Shown here: positions 60,299-64,000 of the stretch, piece after piece | How the letters are laid out: every line of letters starts with the position of its first letter | Numbering within the stretch: the stretch's first letter is position 1 | Source of the DNA: Bacillaceae bacterium JMAK1 | GTDB taxonomy: Bacteria; Bacillota; Bacilli; Bacillales; Marinococcaceae | Length of the DNA stretch: 64,000 bases | Direction: 5' to 3' | NCBI GenBank assembly: GCA_012970285.1 | Contig: JIBW01000007.1 | Location: 372,001 to 436,000 of the forward strand | Notes under the pieces: model-generated | Database searches by the model: none | The model's input: only the letters and a program-made list of their open reading frames with translations | Told to the model about the DNA's origin: nothing | Translations under genes and position numbers: made by a program

Positions 60299-62671
60299 AT
60301 GAGTCGAAGCAAATATATTCAAAAACGTTCCTGGCTTGCATTAGGCGCTCTGATGTTTGCAACGAGTTCTATTCAAGTCGCTTCAGCTGATGAAGGGTCT
60401 ACTGCTTTAACACCACCAACGACAGGATTTGAAGATCGTAACCAAGAGCATTGGTCTACGTTTGATGAAGAGATTAATTTTCTTAATGAATTGTCTGAGT
60501 CTGAACTCGCTTCTTATTCAGAAGTTGGACAAACGGTTGAAGGGAGACCCATTCACCTCGTACGAATTGGAGATCAGACGTTAACGGATGAAGAAGTAGC
60601 AGAAGGTCGGAATATGCTCGTTGTAGCTACTCAACATGGTAACGAACCTGCTGGTCGTGAGATGGCACTTCAATTTATGAGAGATCTCGCGTTTACTGAC
60701 GATGAGGGCGTACTAGAGCAACTCGAAGATTCTACCGTATTGTTTGTGCCTACAGCAAATCCAGACGGATTTATTCGTGACCAGCGCGCAAACGCCAACA
60801 ATGTGGATATGAACCGAGACCATCTCGTACTTGAGCAACCTGAAACGAGAGCACTTGCGGAAGTGCTAGATACGTATCAGCCAGACTTAACGGTAGATGC
60901 CCATGAACGACCGAGAGCATACGGGGACCCAGACATTGAATTTTTATGGCCAAGAAACTTGAACATTGATGAAGACATTCGTGCTTTAAGTGAATCGCTC
61001 GTTGAAGACGTACTTATTGATGATATTGCAGAGCAAGGATTTACAACAGGGATTTATGGAACGCCTGGTGGTGCTGGAAATGGTGACGAGCGAATTTCTA
61101 GAAACATGCTTGGCTTACGTCATGGATTAGGCTTATTAACGGAAACAGCAGGCATGCAAGAACCAGTAAAACGAGTCGATGCACAGATGGCAACGATTGA
61201 AGCAACGTTTGACTGGTACACAGAACAGTTTGAAGAAATCGGTGAAGCTGTTCAAGCAGCACCAGAAAACCGAGCGCAAGATGGAGCAACAGGTGCTACT
61301 CCTTTTTACTTTGATGGAGCGGACAATTGGGATCCAACAATTGTGCAAGACCCTCACTATTGTGGATATCTATTACATGAGCAACAAGTAGATGAACTTG
61401 GACATTTGGTAGATGCCTTCTCACTTGAAACTGAAAAAGTAAGTACGTACGGGACGTTTGTTTCAATGGGACAACCGATGATGACAGTCATTCCAAAACT
61501 TATGGATGCGGATGCACTGTATAACGAAGTGAATGCATTACCTCTTTCGTCTTGTGAACAACCGCGAGTAACGGCAAGTCATTTAAATGATTTTGTAGAC
61601 ATTTTAAACGATGAAGAAGCTTTTTCTACGACGGCAATTCATCGCGCGCTTGATCTTCATACAACAACTCTTGCACACTTTGAAAATCGTGGACAAGAAG
61701 ATCGCCTTTTAGAACATACTCGAGGATTCCAAGCGTTATTGAACCGTTATCAAGATCAAATGACAGAAGAAGCGTACTCAATGCTTTATACATTTGCGTA
61801 TGATCTTATGGACTATTATGAACTAGTGTTTGATGTGGATCGTGCAATGGGTCACATTTCGCACTTAAGCGAAACGATTGGACCGAGAGTCGCAGGCGCA
61901 GATTCTGAGCGTGAAGCAGCAGCGTACATTGAAAGAGAATTTGAACGTTTAGGTTATGAAACGGAACAACATCTCTTTGATATTCGTAATGGACAAGCAG
62001 AGTCACAAAACGTCATTGCAGTTAAAGAAGCAGACGGTGTAGAAAACCCTGAAATTGTTTACGTAACGGCTCACTATGACAGCGTAAGCGTTTCTCCGGG
62101 AGCGAACGACAACGCTTCAGGAACAGCTGCCATTATTGAGTTGGCACGTGTGTTAGAGGATGTACCAAGTGACAAAGAAGTACGCTTTATAGCCTTCGGA
62201 GCAGAAGAAATTGGATTAGTAGGAGCTCGTGAGTACGTCGCACAATTATCTGAAGAAGAGATTGAGCGAAGTGCTGCGAACTATAACCTTGATATGATCG
62301 CAACAGACTATGAAGATGCTTCACAGATGCACATTACGACAGTAGACGGTGAAGAGAATGCGGTTTGGGACTCATCTGTTCACGCAGCAGAAGTTCTAGG
62401 ATATGACCACAATGATTATACCCTTCATCGAATGGGACGTTCTGATCATGTGCCATTCCACGACGCAGGAATTGATGCCGCACTATACATCTGGATGGAG
62501 CCAGGTACACCTCCAGGAGCAGCAAGACCTGAGCCTTGGTATCATACACCAGAAGATACAATTGACCGAATCAGCCCAGAACGTTTGCAGTGGGTAGGAG
62601 ATCTCATCGATGTAGCTGTCACAGATCTTATTTCTCAAGAAGACATTGAAGCAGCAGAAGACGCAGCATAA
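60299..62671 (+). CDS. Secreted double peptidase: M14 carboxypeptidase plus M28 aminopeptidase
   Basis: 790 residues. Signal peptide (about 1-30, cleavage near VASADE). An M14 domain follows with zinc motif QHGNEPAGRE (His113, Glu116), DAHERPR (third ligand) and LLTETAG (catalytic Glu). A linker of about 150 residues leads to an M28 domain. It has AHYDSV (His592), GANDNASG (Asp604), GAEEIGL (Glu pair), NLDMIA (Asp) and YHTPEDT (His). All metal ligands of both domains are present. It should trim peptides from both ends outside the cell. It sits 65 bp after tasA, with AGGAGG before ATG 60299. Confidence 0.88.
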   Translation: MSRSKYIQKRSWLALGALMFATSSIQVASADEGSTALTPPTTGFEDRNQEHWSTFDEEINFLNELSESELASYSEVGQTVEGRPIHLVRIGDQTLTDEEVAEGRNMLVVATQHGNEPAGREMALQFMRDLAFTDDEGVLEQLEDSTVLFVPTANPDGFIRDQRANANNVDMNRDHLVLEQPETRALAEVLDTYQPDLTVDAHERPRAYGDPDIEFLWPRNLNIDEDIRALSESLVEDVLIDDIAEQGFTTGIYGTPGGAGNGDERISRNMLGLRHGLGLLTETAGMQEPVKRVDAQMATIEATFDWYTEQFEEIGEAVQAAPENRAQDGATGATPFYFDGADNWDPTIVQDPHYCGYLLHEQQVDELGHLVDAFSLETEKVSTYGTFVSMGQPMMTVIPKLMDADALYNEVNALPLSSCEQPRVTASHLNDFVDILNDEEAFSTTAIHRALDLHTTTLAHFENRGQEDRLLEHTRGFQALLNRYQDQMTEEAYSMLYTFAYDLMDYYELVFDVDRAMGHISHLSETIGPRVAGADSEREAAAYIEREFERLGYETEQHLFDIRNGQAESQNVIAVKEADGVENPEIVYVTAHYDSVSVSPGANDNASGTAAIIELARVLEDVPSDKEVRFIAFGAEEIGLVGAREYVAQLSEEEIERSAANYNLDMIATDYEDASQMHITTVDGEENAVWDSSVHAAEVLGYDHNDYTLHRMGRSDHVPFHDAGIDAALYIWMEPGTPPGAARPEPWYHTPEDTIDRISPERLQWVGDLIDVAVTDLISQEDIEAAEDAA

Positions 62672-62725
62672 GTAAAAATAACGAAATCGCCCCCTTGTTT
62701 TGATTAAAAAAGTAGCACTACGGTG

Positions 62726-62760
62726 AAAGGCATAACTCGTGATGAGTTATGCCTTTTTTG
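62726..62760 (+). terminator. Terminator of the double peptidase gene
   Basis: AAAGGCATAACTC (62726-62738) pairs perfectly with GAGTTATGCCTTT (62744-62756), followed by T residues. Confidence 0.92.
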
Positions 62761-62783
62761 GCGTGGCTATAACATTAGACATG

Positions 62784-63160
62784 GTGCGAGAGCACGGTAG
62801 TGTGTAGCAAGAGAGCGGCAGTGTGTAGCAAGAGAACGGTAGCGCGGTGCAAGAGCAAGGAAGCGTGGTGCAAGAGAGCGGCAGTGTGTAGCAAGAGCAG
62901 CGGTAGTGTGTAGCAAGAGCACGGCAGTGTGTAGCAAGAGCACGGCAGTGTGTAGCAAGAGAGCGGCAGTGTGTAGCAAGAGAGCGGCAGTGTGTAGCAA
63001 GAGAGCGGCAGTGTGTAGCAAGAGAGTGGCAGTGTGTAGCAAGAGCACGGTAGTGTGTAGCAAGAGCACGCTAGTGTGTAGCAAGAGCACGCTAGTGTGT
63101 AGCAAGAGAGCGGCAGCGCGGTGCAAGAGCAAGGAAGCGTGGTGCAAGAGCACGATAGCG
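62784..63160. repeat. Tandem array of 18 imperfect 21-bp units
   Basis: The unit is close to TAGCAAGAGAGCGGCAGTGT plus G. Seventeen boundaries are in register; unit 6 (62889-62910) is 22 bp and the last unit is cut at 19. Units 9-11 are identical, as are 7-8 and 14-15. A 36-bp block at 62841-62876 recurs exactly at 63115-63150, so the two ends resemble each other. It is more GC-rich than the flanks, and terminators lie on both sides. Confidence 0.95.
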
Positions 63161-63164
63161 TAAC

Positions 63165-63203
63165 CAAAAAGCCCGCTCCAAAGTATTCACTTTGGAGCGG
63201 GCT
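63165..63203 (-). terminator. Terminator of the TRAP permease gene
   Basis: AGCCCGCTCCAAAG (63170-63183) pairs perfectly with CTTTGGAGCGGGCT (63190-63203). On the minus strand it is followed by five T residues. Confidence 0.88.
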
Positions 63204-63223
63204 CACCCGTACCGTACTTACAA

Positions 63224-64000
63224 CTACGCTTGCATTGGGGTTGCTGGTTGTTTTCGTTTTCGGATCCATTGAAGAAGGAAGATTGTCACGAGAATGATCA
63301 CGCCAACAGCATCGGTTAATAGCGCTGGGTGTAAGAATAGTAAAGCGCCACCAGCCATGAACAACCGAGAAATGACATTCATTGTGTTCAATAGATAGCC
63401 TTCAGCAGCTATACCTAGCATTAAAACACCGATCACAGCGCTAATGATGACGCCGATTGATTCTGTAAACGTTGTATCCATTAATAGCAATTCATTGTTA
63501 TAAACGAACATAAATGGGACGATAAAACCTGCAATCGCGAGTTTCATAGCCATAAAACCTGTTCGCATCGGACTGCCGCCTGATAAGCCGGCGGCAGCAA
63601 AGGCAGCTAAGGCGACTGGTGGTGTGATGTTTGCAAAGATGCCAAAGTAGAACACGAACATATGAGCAACAATCGGTTCAATGCCGAGTTGGACGAGGGC
63701 CGGTGCGGCCATTGTTGCGGTAATAATGTACGCTGGAATACTCGGCATCCCCATTCCAAGAACGATACAGGCGACCATCGTAAACAATAGAGTTAAGAAT
63801 AAGCTTTCTCCGCCGATGGAGACGATTGCGTTGGCTAAGTTCAAGCCAAAGCCAGTAATGTTCGCGATCCCGACGATAATTCCAACGGTCGCACAGGCAA
63901 TGGCGACGCTAACGGTCGTACGCGCACCGTTTTCTAGCGCATCAATAAAGTCTTTGAAACTCATTCGTGTAGATTTTCTTAAAAAGCTAATCAGGATTGT
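63224..64000 (-). CDS. TRAP transporter large permease (DctM-type), 5' end outside the window
   Basis: The 258 residues visible are the C-terminal part of a TRAP permease. Repeated hydrophobic helices contain VACIVLGMGMPSIPAYIITA and FYFGIFANITPPVALAAFAAAGLSGG, typical of the fused 4TM/12TM group. The frame is open beyond the internal Met at 63964 to the window edge, so that ATG is not the start. The end, with several helices and a basic RKRKQ tail, also fits the fused type. Substrate unknown; the binding protein is not visible. Confidence 0.88.
   Translation of the reverse strand, partial: TILISFLRKSTRMSFKDFIDALENGARTTVSVAIACATVGIIVGIANITGFGLNLANAIVSIGGESLFLTLLFTMVACIVLGMGMPSIPAYIITATMAAPALVQLGIEPIVAHMFVFYFGIFANITPPVALAAFAAAGLSGGSPMRTGFMAMKLAIAGFIVPFMFVYNNELLLMDTTFTESIGVIISAVIGVLMLGIAAEGYLLNTMNVISRLFMAGGALLFLHPALLTDAVGVIILVTIFLLQWIRKRKQPATPMQA

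Larger units (their letters stand above)
62672..63223. other. Gene-free region holding a tandem repeat between two terminators
   Basis: Between the peptidase stop and the TRAP permease stop lie a plus-strand terminator, an 18-unit 21-bp array and a minus-strand terminator. Long open frames across the array on both strands only reflect a repeat length divisible by three; none has a ribosome site. Confidence 0.85.

Noticed and set aside
62784-63160. CRISPR array
   Set aside because: Units are directly abutting, with no unique spacers between them, and there are no cas genes.
62767-63269. Long open frames on both strands across the 21-bp array, encoding Leu/His-, Cys/Tyr- or Ser/Lys-rich repeats
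   Set aside because: No ribosome sites. Several frames are open at once because 21 is divisible by three, and a 22-bp unit shifts the frame.
63962-63964. ATG as start of the TRAP permease
   Set aside because: The frame stays open to the window edge, and the family needs many more N-terminal helices.

Overview
The window looks like chromosome of a low-to-moderate G+C, endospore-forming Bacillaceae, probably halotolerant or alkaliphilic. The pointers are a BclA-like exosporium protein, a Rap-type phosphatase, CtsR boxes in front of clpE, the bacillithiol pair yojF/bshB2, a tapA-like/sipW/tasA matrix operon, strong AGGAGG ribosome sites, frequent TTG/GTG starts and very acidic exported proteins. 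The species cannot be named from sequence alone. No rRNA, tRNA, prophage, insertion sequence or CRISPR array was seen.

Layout. 1-5.3 kb: a MerR-type promoter firing off the left edge, an NTF2-like protein, a short BclA-like protein, a VOC protein, and cydDC under a Rex operator. 5.3-12.6 kb: a YheO-like PAS regulator, a deacetylase/cytosine-deaminase pair, an orphan peptide-binding lipoprotein and a methionine-type ABC importer. 12.7-15.8 kb: a Rap-like gene convergent with a tiny exported peptide gene, then small unrelated genes.

16-26.3 kb is the most coherent block. It holds an NhaC-type antiporter, a sigma-54 activator, and a five-gene catabolic operon (class III aminotransferase, C45 Ntn-hydrolase, semialdehyde dehydrogenase, GNAT-nitrilase fusion, alanine dehydrogenase). 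Both transcription units have a -24/-12 promoter. Each is preceded by the same TTATGC-N6-GCATA(A/G) palindrome at the same distance. I read this as a sigma-54 regulon for releasing and degrading an amide-bound omega-amino acid, with amino groups leaving as alanine and then ammonia. The nitrilase half lacks its catalytic cysteine.

26.4-44 kb: PadR with its partner, an Fe-alcohol dehydrogenase, SelO, a Z1 ATPase next to UV endonuclease UvsE, an orphan PaaD-like protein, a Nudix protein, a heterodimeric ABC exporter, a sugar kinase, SfsA, BshB2/YojF and an LD-carboxypeptidase. 44-52.5 kb: csp, cshA, a C30-carotenoid oxygenase with an ICMT-like methyltransferase, clpE, degV and a MazG-like protein leading into an HKD-nuclease/helicase fusion. 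55-63 kb is a surface and matrix island: three WxL-locus genes, a 57-residue TapA-like protein, SipW, TasA and a secreted M14-M28 double peptidase. It is followed by 18 copies of a 21-bp tandem repeat. The right edge cuts a TRAP transporter permease.
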